64,000 bases of DNA from Roseovarius faecimaris (GTDB taxonomy: Bacteria; Pseudomonadota; Alphaproteobacteria; Rhodobacterales; Rhodobacteraceae), in contig NZ_CP034348.1 in the NCBI RefSeq assembly GCF_009762325.1, forward strand, positions 2,610,501-2,674,500, written 5' to 3'. Positions 55,244 to 64,000 of the stretch are shown here, in pieces (within the stretch, counting starts at the first letter, position 1; every line of letters starts with the position of its first letter). The notes beneath the pieces were generated by a model that did not search any database, was not told where the DNA came from, and saw nothing but the letters and a program-made list of their open reading frames with translations. A program made the translations under genes and the position numbers.

Positions 55244-55369
55244 ATGAATTGGAACGACATGGGCTTCGGAATGGGTTTCGGGATGGGGTTTGGCTGGCTG
55301 TTCGGCCTGTTGATCCTTGTGCTGGTGGTTTTGGCCATAGCGGCGCTGATCAAATATCTTCGGAAATAG
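55244..55369 (+). CDS. 41-residue membrane protein
   Basis: Begins MNWNDMGFGMGFGMGFGWLF (three GFGM-like repeats), then one helix (LLILVLVVLAIAALI) and a basic end KYLRK. AGGAGG precedes the ATG. It is followed 16 bp later by the DUF302 gene. A degenerate copy lies just upstream. Similar tiny Met/Gly-rich membrane proteins accompany metal-handling genes; the Met residues could touch copper (inference). Confidence 0.8.
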   Translation: MNWNDMGFGMGFGMGFGWLFGLLILVLVVLAIAALIKYLRK

Positions 55370-55385
55370 GAAAAAGGACTTCGCA

Positions 55386-55772
55386 ATGACCTACACGATC
55401 AATCGCGTGATCTCCGGCGCAGGTATCGACGACATTGACTCTCGTGCGCGCAAGGCGCTGGCGGATCAGGGTTTCGGCGTTCTGACCGAAATCGACGTCA
55501 AGGCGACGATGAAGAAGAAGCTGGATGTCGAGATGCCGGCCTATCGCATCCTCGGAGCCTGCAATCCGAAGATGGCGCATCACGCCATCGGGATCGAGCC
55601 GCGTGTGGGTGCGATGCTGCCGTGCAACGTCATCCTGCGCGAGGTCGAGGATGGCGTCGAGGTCAGCGCCATCGACCCGGTTGCGTCGATGCAGGCGATC
55701 GAGAACAGCGAACTTACGGCTGTTGCGGGCCAGGTCCGAGACCTTCTCGCGAAGGCCGTTGCCTCGATCTGA
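55386..55772 (+). CDS. DUF302 family protein
   Basis: 128 residues: DDIDSRARKALADQGFGVLT, EIDVKATMKKKLDVEMPAYR, ILGACNPKMAHHAIGIEPRV, MLPCNVILREVEDGVEVSAI. Full DUF302 fold. Cys/Met/His residues near CNPKMAHH are conserved in copper- and thiol-linked members. Cytosolic. Second gene of the copper cassette. Confidence 0.93.
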   Translation: MTYTINRVISGAGIDDIDSRARKALADQGFGVLTEIDVKATMKKKLDVEMPAYRILGACNPKMAHHAIGIEPRVGAMLPCNVILREVEDGVEVSAIDPVASMQAIENSELTAVAGQVRDLLAKAVASI

Positions 55773-55773
55773 G

Positions 55774-56517
55774 GTGGGGTTGCGCGCAATCATCCTCGTG
55801 GTGATGGCGATCCTCGGGATCGCCGTGCTCGGTGCCTGGCTATTCGCGCCTTCTGCTTTCGACCAGGCACGCGGCCTGATGGACGGCGAGCGTCTGGAGA
55901 TGCTGGTGGCGCGCGCCGGGATCTGGGGGCCGGTTCTGATCGTCACGCTCATGACCCTCGCGGTCGTTGCGAGCCCGGTCCCGAGCGCGCCCATCGCGCT
56001 GGCCGCCGGTGCGGCCTACGGGCATGTCTGGGGAACGGTGCAGGTCGTGATCGGCGCAGAACTCGGGGCACTGATCGCCTTCGGTCTCGCACGGGTGCTG
56101 GGGCATGATTTCCTGCGACGGGTCTTTGGTGACCGCGTCGATGCCGGGCTGCTCGGCTCGCAGACCGCGTTGACCGCGACGGTCTTCGCCAGCCGCCTGA
56201 TGCCGTTCGTGTCTTTCGACATGATCAGCTACGCTGCGGGGCTCAGCCGCCTGCACGCCTGGCGGTTCGCCCTCGCCACGCTGGCCGGCATCATTCCGGC
56301 AAGCTTCCTGCTCGCGCATTTCGGCGGCGAGGCGGTTAGCGGAGACCTCGGGCGCGCGACATGGGCGGTGCTCGGACTTGGGCTCGTGACGGGCCTACCG
56401 CTGCTCTGGGTGGCGATGCGGAGAAAGCATGAAGAGAGCCTTCCCGACCAAAATTGGAAAGGGCTTGACCTTCCAACCGCTGGAGGTGGCAAGCTGAAAA
56501 ATAGACCGAAAGGCTGA
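55774..56517 (+). CDS. TVP38/TMEM64 (DedA-like) membrane protein
   Basis: About 247 residues with the VTT-domain pattern APIALAAGAAYGHVWGTVQV, ASRLMPFVSFDMISYAAGLS, AWRFALATLAGIIPASFLLA. No ATG fits; GTG at 55774, two bases after the DUF302 stop, is the likeliest start (an ATG at 55804 is possible). Its 3' end contains the promoter of the copper ATPase. Lipid scramblase/transport-like family; role with copper unproven. Confidence 0.85.
   Translation: MGLRAIILVVMAILGIAVLGAWLFAPSAFDQARGLMDGERLEMLVARAGIWGPVLIVTLMTLAVVASPVPSAPIALAAGAAYGHVWGTVQVVIGAELGALIAFGLARVLGHDFLRRVFGDRVDAGLLGSQTALTATVFASRLMPFVSFDMISYAAGLSRLHAWRFALATLAGIIPASFLLAHFGGEAVSGDLGRATWAVLGLGLVTGLPLLWVAMRRKHEESLPDQNWKGLDLPTAGGGKLKNRPKG
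56465..56495 (+). promoter_or_regulatory. CueR-type (MerR family) copper promoter
   Basis: TTGACC (-35) at 56465 and CAAGCT (-10 position) at 56490 are 19 bp apart, the long spacer that MerR regulators need. The spacer holds CCTTCCA-N5-TGGAGG, like the E. coli copA promoter. It lies within the preceding gene, 30 bp before copA. Confidence 0.7.
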
Positions 56518-56523
56518 CAGACC

Positions 56524-58857
56524 ATGGAACACGATCACCACCACGCGGCACCCGACGTGCCCTCGGGGGCCGAGACGGCGAAAGACCCGGTCTGCGGGAT
56601 GACGGTTGCAGTCAAGCCCGATGGACGTCACGCCGAGTTCCAGGGCGAGCCCTTCCATTTCTGTTCGGAGAAATGCCAGACGAAGTTCACGGCGGATCCG
56701 TGGTTCTATGCCTCGGGAAGGGCCGCCGGACAAAAGAAGGCCGCACCGGCCAACGTCCAGTACACCTGTCCGATGCACCCCGAGATTGTTCGGGATGCGC
56801 CGGGGTCATGCCCGATCTGCGGCATGGCGCTGGAACCGATGGTGCCGTCCGACGAGCCCAGCGAGGAGCTGACAGACTTCACACGCCGGATGTGGATCTC
56901 GGCTGCCGCCGCGGTGCCGCTTATTATCCTGACGATGGGTGAACTGGTGGCGCTGCCGGTGCGCGACTGGATCGGGCATCAGACGGCCAGCTATCTCGAG
57001 TTTCTGCTGGCCACGCCCATCATATTCTGGGCGGCGCTGCCATTTTTCCGGCGCGGCTGGGATTCGATCGTGAACCGAAGCCCGAACATGTGGACGCTGA
57101 TCAGCATCGGCGTGGCGGCGGCATACCTTTACTCGCTCGTCGCCACGTTCCTGCCGGGGGTGTTTCCGGAACAGTACCGGATGGGGCACGGCGTGGGGAC
57201 GTATTTCGAGGCGGCGGTTGTGATCGTGACGCTAGTCTTCGTGGGCCAGGTTCTCGAACTGCGCGCACGCGAGCGCACCGGGGATGCGATCCGCGCGCTC
57301 CTCGATCTCGCCCCAAAGACGGCGCGGCGTATCCTGCCAGACGGTACCGAATATGACGCGCCGCTGGAAAACATCATGGAGGGAGACCGGCTGCGCGTGC
57401 GACCCGGTGATGCGGTCCCGGTCGATGGGACGGTGATCGAGGGCCGGTCGTCGCTTGACGAGAGTATGCTGACGGGTGAGTCGATGCCCGTCGAGAAAGG
57501 CCCGGGCGATGCGGTGACCGGAGCGACGATCAACAAGAATGGCTCTCTGGTTATGGAGGCGGGAAAGGTCGGATCCGACACCGTGCTGGCGCAGATCGTC
57601 GCGATGGTGTCGAACGCGCGCCGCTCGCGCGCGCCGATCCAGGGTCTGGCTGACCGGGTGTCGGCGGTATTCGTGCCGACCGTGGTCGCCATAGCCGTCG
57701 TCGCCTTCATCGTCTGGCTGACCGTCGGCCCCGAGCCCGCGCTGGTCTTCGCGATCGCTTCGGCGGTGTCCGTCCTGATCATCGCCTGTCCCTGCGCGCT
57801 TGGGCTTGCGACGCCGATCTCGATCACAACGGCAGCAGGACGCGGGGCGCAGGCGGGCGTGCTGATCAAGGACGCCGAGGCGCTGGAACGCATGGCGGCC
57901 GTCGATACGCTCATCGTGGACAAGACCGGCACTCTGACCTTGGGCAAGCCGAAGCTGACGGACCTTATGGCGCTTGGCGACATCGCCGAGACCGACCTGC
58001 TTTCGCTGGCCGCAGCGCTGGAGCGCGGCTCGGAGCACCCTCTGGCCGAAGCGATCGTCGAGGGAGCCGAGACGCAGAGTGCCCCGCGTCAGGAGGCCAC
58101 GGACTTCGGTGCCGTCACCGGCAAGGGCGTACAGGGCAGCGTCGGTGGGCGTGCGGTGGCGCTCGGCAACGCGGCGATGATGCGGGAGATGGGTCTGGAT
58201 ACGGGTGCGGCCGAGGCGCACGCCGACACCCTGCGCGCCGAGGGCAAGACGGCGATGTTCGTCGCTTTCGATGGCGCGCTCGTCGGCATCGTGGCGGTCG
58301 CCGACCCGATCAAGGACTCGACCGCACAGGCGATCCGCGAACTTCATGCCCAGGGTCTGAGGGTGATAATGGCGACGGGCGACAACGAGCGCACAGCGCA
58401 GGCAGTGGCAGGCAAGCTCGGGATCGACGAGGTGCGGGCGGGCGTGCTGCCCGAAGCCAAGAAGGTCCTTATCGACCAGTTGCGTCGAGAGGGCCACAAG
58501 ATCGCAATGGCGGGCGACGGAGTGAACGACGCGCCCGCGCTGGCCGCCGCGGATGTCGGCATCGCGATGGGCACGGGCGCGGATGTGGCGATGGAAAGCG
58601 CCGGCATCACCCTGCTGGGCGGTGACCTGATGGGCATCGTCCGGGCGCGCAAGCTCGCACGCGCCACTTTGCGCAACATCAAGCAAAACCTGTTCTTCGC
58701 CTTCGCTTACAACGCGCTTGGTGTCCCCATCGCAGCAGGACTGCTCTACCCCGTCACCGGCCTTCTCCTGTCGCCGATGATCGCGGCGGCGGCCATGAGC
58801 CTGTCCTCCGTCTCGGTGATCACCAACGCCCTACGGCTCAGGCGGGTCAATCTCTGA
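56524..58857 (+). CDS. copA: copper-transporting P-type ATPase
   Basis: 777 residues. His-rich start (MEHDHHHAA), YHS domain ([11 protein letters not shown]), and heavy-metal-binding domain ([10 protein letters not shown] ... [12 protein letters not shown]) in place of the usual CxxC domains. Then P1B ATPase: CPC motif at 422-424 ([11 protein letters not shown]), phosphorylated Asp466 in DKTGTLT, HP in [21 protein letters not shown]. Exports Cu(I) from the cytosol. Driven by a CueR-type promoter; no cueR gene in the island. Confidence 0.96.
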   Translation: MEHDHHHAAPDVPSGAETAKDPVCGMTVAVKPDGRHAEFQGEPFHFCSEKCQTKFTADPWFYASGRAAGQKKAAPANVQYTCPMHPEIVRDAPGSCPICGMALEPMVPSDEPSEELTDFTRRMWISAAAAVPLIILTMGELVALPVRDWIGHQTASYLEFLLATPIIFWAALPFFRRGWDSIVNRSPNMWTLISIGVAAAYLYSLVATFLPGVFPEQYRMGHGVGTYFEAAVVIVTLVFVGQVLELRARERTGDAIRALLDLAPKTARRILPDGTEYDAPLENIMEGDRLRVRPGDAVPVDGTVIEGRSSLDESMLTGESMPVEKGPGDAVTGATINKNGSLVMEAGKVGSDTVLAQIVAMVSNARRSRAPIQGLADRVSAVFVPTVVAIAVVAFIVWLTVGPEPALVFAIASAVSVLIIACPCALGLATPISITTAAGRGAQAGVLIKDAEALERMAAVDTLIVDKTGTLTLGKPKLTDLMALGDIAETDLLSLAAALERGSEHPLAEAIVEGAETQSAPRQEATDFGAVTGKGVQGSVGGRAVALGNAAMMREMGLDTGAAEAHADTLRAEGKTAMFVAFDGALVGIVAVADPIKDSTAQAIRELHAQGLRVIMATGDNERTAQAVAGKLGIDEVRAGVLPEAKKVLIDQLRREGHKIAMAGDGVNDAPALAAADVGIAMGTGADVAMESAGITLLGGDLMGIVRARKLARATLRNIKQNLFFAFAYNALGVPIAAGLLYPVTGLLLSPMIAAAAMSLSSVSVITNALRLRRVNL

Positions 58858-58896
58858 CCTGCCAGTCCATACATGCGAACTCGAAAGGAAACGCAG

Positions 58897-59376
58897 ATGA
58901 CCCAGAACGCTTTTTCCCGCCGCACGCTTCTGATTGGCGGCGCCGCGCTGGTGGCTGCATCGCCCTTCAGGACCCTGGCGCTAGGCGCCGGTCCGGCGAT
59001 CCACGTGATGAAGGATCCGAACTGCGGCTGCTGCTCGGCCTGGATCGAGATACTCGAAAACGATGGTTTCGCCGTAACGACCGAGGCGAGCGCCGGGACG
59101 CTTCTGATGCGCTACAAGCTGGACAACGGCATCACGCAGGAGATGGTCTCCTGCCATACGGGGCGCGTGAATGGCTACATGATCGAGCGCCACGTCCCTG
59201 TTGCCGACATTCGCCGTCTGCTGGTGGAACGCCCCGACGCGGTGGGCCTCGCAGTGCCCGGCATGCCCTACGGCTCGCCCGGGATGGGGCCGGAAAGCGA
59301 GCGCGAGGCCTATGACGTGTTCCTGATCCAGCGCGACGGATCGACCGAGGTGTTCACCTGCTACGCTGCCGCGTGA
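58897..59376 (+). CDS. DUF411 periplasmic metal-binding protein
   Basis: 159 residues from the ATG after AAAGGAA (58897). Tat signal FSRRTLLIGGAALVAASPF. The DUF411 core has the metal motif DPNCGCCSAWIEILENDGF, then MVSCHTGRVNGYMIERHVP and LAVPGMPYGSPGMGPE (Met-rich). Likely binds copper in the periplasm next to CopA. Confidence 0.93.
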   Translation: MTQNAFSRRTLLIGGAALVAASPFRTLALGAGPAIHVMKDPNCGCCSAWIEILENDGFAVTTEASAGTLLMRYKLDNGITQEMVSCHTGRVNGYMIERHVPVADIRRLLVERPDAVGLAVPGMPYGSPGMGPESEREAYDVFLIQRDGSTEVFTCYAAA

Positions 59377-59962
59377 CCTTGAAGCTGCGATTCCGCTTCT
59401 GATCAGGGACGAGAACACAGGCGTGCCTGCTCCCGCATCACGGCGTAATCGCTCAGAATCTCGGCGTTGGCGGATCCGTCCGGCAGAAAAGCCAACTCCT
59501 TGGCCATTGCTCGTCCCCGATGAACACTACGAGGCCCCGAAGAGTCCAATCTGTGCCAGCGCATCGAAACACCCGCTAAGGAGTGCGAAATCACGCGATC
59601 TAAACATGAACACACACTGCACACGACACCGCGCAAGCCACTGATATTCTACCGGAATTGCCACCATCCATCACTGAACAGGCGCATAGCACGTCTTCGA
59701 ACGACCGCTTCGAACCGGACTACAGACCTTGGTGCAGAGCGCAGCATTCGGTAGTATGGGCTCTCACTTAGCCTTCGCTGCAATCCACCTTAAGGTCCGC
59801 ATTGCCGCCCATCACATGGAAAACCCGCTGCATCGAATAGAGTGGGGCCTCTGCGACCTAACAATTGCGGCGTTCCCTGGATCCACATACGTGTTGTTGC
59901 AGGAACTCGGCCTGCCACTCGATATGATCTACCGACCATAAAACGGAAATATGATCTGCGGA
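59377..59962. other. 586-bp stretch without a convincing gene
   Basis: A minus-strand frame encodes MAKELAFLPDGSANAEILSD and ends after 34 residues (59403-59507); it could be a gene remnant. A plus-strand frame at 59729-59941 resembles nothing known. Looks like old junction DNA between the copper cassette and hipBA. Confidence 0.55.
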
Positions 59963-61255
59963 TCATACGGCATGAAAGGCAATCGCCCGACGTCGTATGC
60001 CAGCAGCAATGGCATCTGCCAAAGGCTGTGGAAACCCATCCGGCAGGTCTGCTAGTGTCTTGTCCAAGGCGGGTTCAAGCTCAGACGCGACGCCCGACAA
60101 GACCTCTTCCGCCAGCGCCACACCAAAACCTGCCGCCTTCGCAGCCTGCGGGAAATGGCGCGGCACCACCTCATTGATCCGATAGTGCCCGTCGACCGCC
60201 ATCGCGAGACGCATCCGGTTTTGGCGAATTTGACCGTCATCCACGGCTTTTTGTGCGCTCAGCACGTCATAAAGCGGGGTCAAAAGGAAACCGCCAGGGC
60301 GCAATGCAATACTGAAATTCTTGGCGTGCCCGTCCGTCGCGCCCAACAACCAAAACAGCACCTGCGCGCGGAAAAAGGCGCGTTGATCTTCGTCAGGGTC
60401 ATCACTGCCCTGCAGCAGCCCGATCCCTTCGGTGATCCCTGGCCCGCCATCCATTTGGTATTTTTGACTGGGTGGGACTGAGAGCGCTTGGCAAAAGTCT
60501 TCCTGCGGGAGGCGGATCAACCGGCCATCTTTGGTCCAGCGCCGATCGAACCGGGTCACAACAAGGCTCCGCACGTCCTCGAAGTCGGCAATCTCGACTT
60601 CAGCCACATCCATGCCCATGGCCCGACAGAGGTTCATGCAGAAAAACTCGTTCTCAACACTGTCAGACAAATCGATCCCTGCGGGCAGAACGCCAAGCTG
60701 CGTCTTGAGGATATGGGTTGTTGGGGTGAGCCCCGATGGACGGATCCACGCGCCCTCGTGGCGTAGCAGCGCCATTTTTTCCTGCGCCCCTGCGATAGAA
60801 ATGCGGAAGTCGTCTTCCTCATCTAAGCCTAGCGGAGCGTTTGCGAGGTTGCGTAACATATCCGCAACCTGTGCCTCTGAAACGGGCTCTCCCTCGAGTG
60901 CGCCAAACTCGGGGATCTCGCCCGAAACGAACTGCAAGGCCCCTACGCAATCGCGCCCGATTTTCTCCAGCATGTGCCAGGCGTCCGTACCGCCTGCACG
61001 CACCCGAGCGGCTACGCGTTCGCGTATCGCCTGATTGTCCGGCAGCAGGTTTTCCAAGTAGGCGATAACAGGGCCGCCCTGGTGTGCCACTTCACGCAAA
61101 GGCAGCGAAAGCGAGATGGGCATGGCATGTTCCCATGCCAACCATTCCGGATCATAGATAAAGCTGATCGCGCCTGAACCAGCGAGACGCAAAGCCCCCA
61201 CCAACCGTCCGTTCAGAAGCACTTGCATCGTGCCGCTACGCCCGTGTTTGGCCAT
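59963..61255 (-). CDS. hipA: HipA-family serine/threonine kinase toxin
   Basis: 430 residues. N-terminal HipA domain (VLLNGRLVGALRLAGSGAIS, LSLPLREVAHQGGPVIAYLE), then the kinase core with the P-loop-like DDFRISIAGAQEKMAL, catalytic loop GATDGHAKNFSI and metal Asp in LTPLYDVLSA. In E. coli, HipA phosphorylates GltX and causes persistence. The ATG overlaps the hipB stop by one base. All key residues present, so probably active. Confidence 0.95.
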   Translation of the reverse strand: MAKHGRSGTMQVLLNGRLVGALRLAGSGAISFIYDPEWLAWEHAMPISLSLPLREVAHQGGPVIAYLENLLPDNQAIRERVAARVRAGGTDAWHMLEKIGRDCVGALQFVSGEIPEFGALEGEPVSEAQVADMLRNLANAPLGLDEEDDFRISIAGAQEKMALLRHEGAWIRPSGLTPTTHILKTQLGVLPAGIDLSDSVENEFFCMNLCRAMGMDVAEVEIADFEDVRSLVVTRFDRRWTKDGRLIRLPQEDFCQALSVPPSQKYQMDGGPGITEGIGLLQGSDDPDEDQRAFFRAQVLFWLLGATDGHAKNFSIALRPGGFLLTPLYDVLSAQKAVDDGQIRQNRMRLAMAVDGHYRINEVVPRHFPQAAKAAGFGVALAEEVLSGVASELEPALDKTLADLPDGFPQPLADAIAAGIRRRAIAFHAV

Positions 61256-61500
61256 CAGAAGATATCCTCAATCTCAAGCGAGCCACCGCGTTCCACCAAT
61301 CGGAACTCAAGCCCAAGTGCCGCCATAACAGCGAGCACTGTGGCGAGCTTGGCTCCCGCGTCGCCATTCTCGAGCGACGAAATCGTCGCGACGCGCAAAT
61401 TCGTACGCGCGCTGATGTCGCTTTGGGTCCAGCCGCGCGCTTTGCGCGTCCGGCGAAGTGCCTCGCCGATCTGCTCGGCCGTTCGTGCTGTGAGGTCCAT
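61255..61500 (-). CDS. hipB: HipB-like antitoxin, Xre-family HTH
   Basis: 81 residues. HTH: EQIGEALRRTRKARGWTQSD, ISARTNLRVATISSLENGDA, then a C-terminal strand (LGLEFRLVERGGSLEIEDIF) as in HipB antitoxins. It neutralises HipA and represses the operon through three operators upstream. Confidence 0.94.
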   Translation of the reverse strand: MDLTARTAEQIGEALRRTRKARGWTQSDISARTNLRVATISSLENGDAGAKLATVLAVMAALGLEFRLVERGGSLEIEDIF

Positions 61501-61512
61501 GATGTGGCTCCT

Positions 61513-61583
61513 TTTACGGCACAGCGTAAATTAAAACAAATTACGCTGCAACGTAAATATCTACTTTTTACGCCATGGCGTAA
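61513..61583 (-). promoter_or_regulatory. three HipB operators at 27-bp spacing
   Basis: TTTACG-GCACAG-CGTAAA (61513-61530), TTACG-CTGCAA-CGTAA (61541-61556) and TTACG-CCATGG-CGTAA (61568-61583). Same half-site and 6-nt spacer; the centres are exactly 27 bp apart. Directly upstream of hipB. Confidence 0.92.
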
Positions 61584-61597
61584 CAATCGAGCCGCAC

Positions 61598-62464
61598 TTA
61601 TGCCTGCAGCCCCGCAGCGCGCACCTGCTCGGGCGTCACCAGCTTTGACGAGATCAAGCCCTCAATCTGCCGGTTTGTAATGTGGCGGCAAAGAGGGTGG
61701 CGTTCACGGATCCACTCGGCGAGGCTAGCGCGACCTTTGGCTTCGGCCTCTCGCGCCTTCTCCCGGTCCGCCTGTATCTGGGCAAGCCCCTTCTCCCATC
61801 GGCACATCTTGAACCAGTTGTCTGAGAAGCAGACCTTGCTGCGCGTGTATCCTTCGCTTTCCTTCGCATAGGCTTTGACCGCATGTTTCAGGTCATCGGG
61901 CTCCACACCGGCTTTCAATGCTGCAGCGATCAGGCGCAGACTGGTCCGCCGGTCTCGGATCCTGTCCTCGGGATACGCCGCCAAGATCTTCTCAGTTTCA
62001 AGAGCTTCAACCTCCACCTCCGCCGCCTCGCGCCTGCGCGTAGGTAGTTTATGGATGGTTTTAGGATGGTTTGGGGTCCACCGTGAACCCCGTACCCCGT
62101 TCACCGTGGACCCCGTGCCGGGTTCAGGCTGGACGGGGTTCACAGTGACCCCCGTCTCGATGTCGGGCTCAGCCGTGGGCTCGAGCGCGGCCACGCGTTC
62201 CAGAACGATGCGGTAAATGACGGTGTAGCCGTTCTTGCACTGCCGCCGCCCCGTCTCGATCAAAATGCCTTCGCGGAGGAAGTCGATGATGGTGCGCTTC
62301 ACCGTGCTCTCGCTGAGCTCAGTGTGGCGCTGGATGGTCCCCTTGGAGCACCAGATGCCTGAGCCATCATCGCTCGCCTTATCGGCCAGGAACATGATGA
62401 TCTGCTTGCGCGCGGCGCTGCCGAAGCGACGCTCTGCGCATTCATTTGCAACCGCCCAACTCAT
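61598..62464 (-). CDS. replication-initiator-like winged-helix protein
   Basis: 288 residues. N-terminal winged helix (AARKQIIMFLADKASDDGSG, WCSKGTIQRHTELSESTVKR, IIDFLREGILIETGRRQ), as in phage/plasmid helix-turn-helix replication proteins; Thr/Pro-rich linker; helical C-terminus (ILAAYPEDRIRDRRTSLRLI). It lies between hipBA and the right att site. I infer a role in replication of the excised island, or a plasmid ancestor. Confidence 0.75.
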   Translation of the reverse strand: MSWAVANECAERRFGSAARKQIIMFLADKASDDGSGIWCSKGTIQRHTELSESTVKRTIIDFLREGILIETGRRQCKNGYTVIYRIVLERVAALEPTAEPDIETGVTVNPVQPEPGTGSTVNGVRGSRWTPNHPKTIHKLPTRRREAAEVEVEALETEKILAAYPEDRIRDRRTSLRLIAAALKAGVEPDDLKHAVKAYAKESEGYTRSKVCFSDNWFKMCRWEKGLAQIQADREKAREAEAKGRASLAEWIRERHPLCRHITNRQIEGLISSKLVTPEQVRAAGLQA

Positions 62465-62600
62465 CGAATTATCCCAAGGTTAGAAACGATTTTGTGAGCA
62501 TTCTGGCACGCAAACAGCGTTGAAACTTTCGCTTTTTGTTCACTTTTTGTCAGGAGGTGTTTTGCACCCATAAGCCGTTGTTTTTGCGACCGTTCTTTCT

Positions 62601-62647
62601 GGATTGCAAATCCGTGTACACCGGTTCGATTCCGGTACTCGCCTCCA
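62601..62647 (+). repeat. attR: 47-bp copy of the tRNA-Cys 3' end
   Basis: Identical to 40575-40621 from the anticodon arm to CCA; the 5' half of the tRNA is missing, so this is no functional tRNA. A short GCGCC-GAA-GGCGC hairpin, possibly the original tRNA terminator, follows. Confidence 0.96.
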
Positions 62648-62698
62648 CAAGCTTCCTTAACAGAACAACGCGCCGAAGGCGCAGGAAACTCCGGGATC

Positions 62699-63583
62699 TC
62701 AGATCCGGGGCAGCCGCCAGGTTGGGGTCAGGCCGGATTGCTGACAGAAGGGCCGTGTATCGACGCCGGCGAAGAGCCCGTCGCGGGTCACCAGAACGGT
62801 GCGCCATCCGCGGGCCGCGGCGCCCAGAATGTCAGTATGCAGCGTATCGCCGCACAGCGCGATGCGATGCCTTTCGATACCGGGCAGCGAGGCTTCGACG
62901 ATCTCGTAGGCTTCTGGAAAGGGCTTTCCGTAGAATCGGATATCGTCCAGCCCCTCATCGGCCAGCAGATGGCCATAATGGCCGGGTTCCAGCGAAAACC
63001 CATGATCGCGTGGCGCGGCCAGGTCGGCATTGGCGATGACCAGCGGGCGCGGCGCCGAAAGAAGGCTCTCGCGCAGAAGCGCCTGCTGCGCCTCGGTCCA
63101 GACTTCGGTTGACAGAAACAGCACGCCGTCGACGCGGGCATAATCGCGCGGATTGTCAGTGAGGCGCAGCGTGTCGACCGGAATATCGGAAAGATCATCC
63201 GACGGCGCCGCGATACAGCCCCAGAGGCCTGGTGTTAGTTCTGCGAGCGCGGCGTCCCGGCTGGTGACGATTTCCTCCTGCGTCACGGGCATGCCGAGTT
63301 TCTGAAACTTCGCCGTCGCGCCATCGTGGTTGTAGCTGGCGGCGTTCGACAGGATGCGAATGTGGCGCCCCCGCTCGCGCAGCTGACCAAGCCGGTCCGC
63401 GGCGCCCGGGATCGGCGTTTCACCCACATTAAGCACGCCGAACGCGTCGAACACGAAGGCGTCCACCTCTTCCGAAATATCCAGAAGCGAGCCGATATCG
63501 ATGGTTTCAGCCCCGAACGTGGCCTCCGGCAACCGGTGCCGCACGGATTGATAGCGGTCGAAAATGCCGATGGCAGTGTCCAT
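62699..63583 (-). CDS. HAD-superfamily class IIA hydrolase (TIGR01459-like)
   Basis: 294 residues. HAD motif I DAFVFDAFGVLNVGETPIPG (second Asp replaced in the usual DxDG position: DAFGVL), motif II in LSNAASYN, motif III/IV in FYGKPFPEAYEI and ALCGDTLHTDILGAAARGW. Similar to NagD/PGP-type phosphatases. Start at MDTAIGIF (63583). Divergent from the DeoR-type regulator. Substrate unknown. Confidence 0.87.
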   Translation of the reverse strand: MDTAIGIFDRYQSVRHRLPEATFGAETIDIGSLLDISEEVDAFVFDAFGVLNVGETPIPGAADRLGQLRERGRHIRILSNAASYNHDGATAKFQKLGMPVTQEEIVTSRDAALAELTPGLWGCIAAPSDDLSDIPVDTLRLTDNPRDYARVDGVLFLSTEVWTEAQQALLRESLLSAPRPLVIANADLAAPRDHGFSLEPGHYGHLLADEGLDDIRFYGKPFPEAYEIVEASLPGIERHRIALCGDTLHTDILGAAARGWRTVLVTRDGLFAGVDTRPFCQQSGLTPTWRLPRI

Positions 63584-63818
63584 TTTCCGGGCCGGTCCTT
63601 GCTTGCGATCCTGGCCTAATGGTACCGCGATGCGGGGAAAATGGAAGAGAAAACAACAAAACGACAAAAAGGCTTATTCCCACAGAACGCGGCGCAGATG
63701 CGAGCATTTAAGGGAGACGACGGGGGAAACCCGGTTGTCCGGGCGCCATCAACGGCAGATAAAAATGTTGTTTTGGCGTTTTATTCAGGTATCGTCGACT
63801 CAAAGAGACAGGATTCTG

Positions 63819-64000
63819 ATGGCATCCAAGAAGATCAGACGCCGCGACCTGATTCAGCAGGTCGTACAGGAACGAGGGGGAGTGAGCGTGGGGGCGCTGG
63901 CCGAAATGCTGGGTGTATCAACGCAGACGATCCGGCGCGATCTGGATATTCTGTGCGATTCCGAAGGGTTGCGCCGGGCGCATGGGCGGATCGAACTGGC
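63819..64000 (+). CDS. DeoR/GlpR-family regulator, truncated by the window end
   Basis: The first 60 residues are visible: DLIQQVVQERGGVSVGALAE and MLGVSTQTIRRDLDILCDSE make the DeoR HTH, followed by the conserved LRRAHGRIEL. The HTH most resembles GlpR-type repressors of glycerol-3-phosphate use; the effector domain is outside the window. Confidence 0.88.
   Translation, partial: MASKKIRRRDLIQQVVQERGGVSVGALAEMLGVSTQTIRRDLDILCDSEGLRRAHGRIEL

Noticed and set aside
62601..62647. Second tRNA-Cys gene
   Set aside because: Only the 3' 47 bp are present; the 5' acceptor strand and D-arm are missing, so it is an att remnant.

Overview
The window looks like chromosomal DNA from a marine alphaproteobacterium of the Rhodobacterales (Roseobacter group). 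The basis is the gene families: the cell-cycle regulator GcrA, TRAP transporters, small Rhodobacterales-type proteins (I recall the families as DUF6455 and DUF6280), an FnrL-type anaerobox, and a PopZ-like acidic scaffold protein. The DNA is GC-rich, with a few clearly AT-rich patches.

Layout. Positions 1-3720 are housekeeping: nadK (cut by the window edge), glyA, a small membrane protein, an alpha/beta hydrolase. Positions 3720-8430 form a small accessory patch: a 1-kb gene-poor stretch with a terminator-bounded candidate RNA, an IS3-family element with a programmed -1 frameshift, an AT-rich two-gene cassette (DUF5343-like plus a HEPN protein with an R-x4-H motif), a decayed 3' fragment of lepA, and a REP-associated transposase with its REP hairpins. 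Intact lepA follows. Positions 10398-17105 hold a catabolic locus: a TRAP transporter, a three-subunit flavin/iron-sulfur dehydrogenase and a divergent LysR regulator. Positions 17258-40351 are mostly single chromosomal genes: ABC-2 permease, gcrA, rimO, hemolysin III-like, a DUF6455 pair behind an FNR box, M48 lipoprotein, aminotransferases, ygfZ, a fructosamine-kinase-like gene broken by one in-frame UGA, efp, cobQ, a tolC-like gene and pcm.

Positions 40575-62647 are a 22-kb genomic island. It sits in the 3' end of tRNA-Cys (40548-40621) and is bounded by a perfect 47-bp direct repeat of that 3' end (40575-40621 and 62601-62647). Its cargo is stress physiology: an HPF/RaiA-like ribosome factor, HflK/HflC, GroES/GroEL, an NhaA antiporter, a copper cassette (DUF302, TVP38-like membrane protein, Cu P-type ATPase, DUF411) and several small unknown proteins. 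It also carries a Crp/Fnr regulator, a HipBA toxin-antitoxin module and a plasmid/phage-type replication protein. The only integrase is a truncated remnant, so I infer that the island cannot excise unaided.

Regulation. Four dyads of the form CTnAC-N4-GTnAG (one half-site in one copy reads ATTAG) lie in front of island operons. Each is followed, about 29 bp from its centre, by a -10-like hexamer, which is class II activator geometry. I propose that they are targets of the island's Crp/Fnr protein. Three HipB operators (TTACG-N6-CGTAA) are spaced exactly 27 bp apart. The copper ATPase has a CueR-type promoter inside the preceding gene, but no cueR is in the window. Chromosomal sequence resumes after 62647 with a HAD hydrolase and the start of a DeoR-type regulator.
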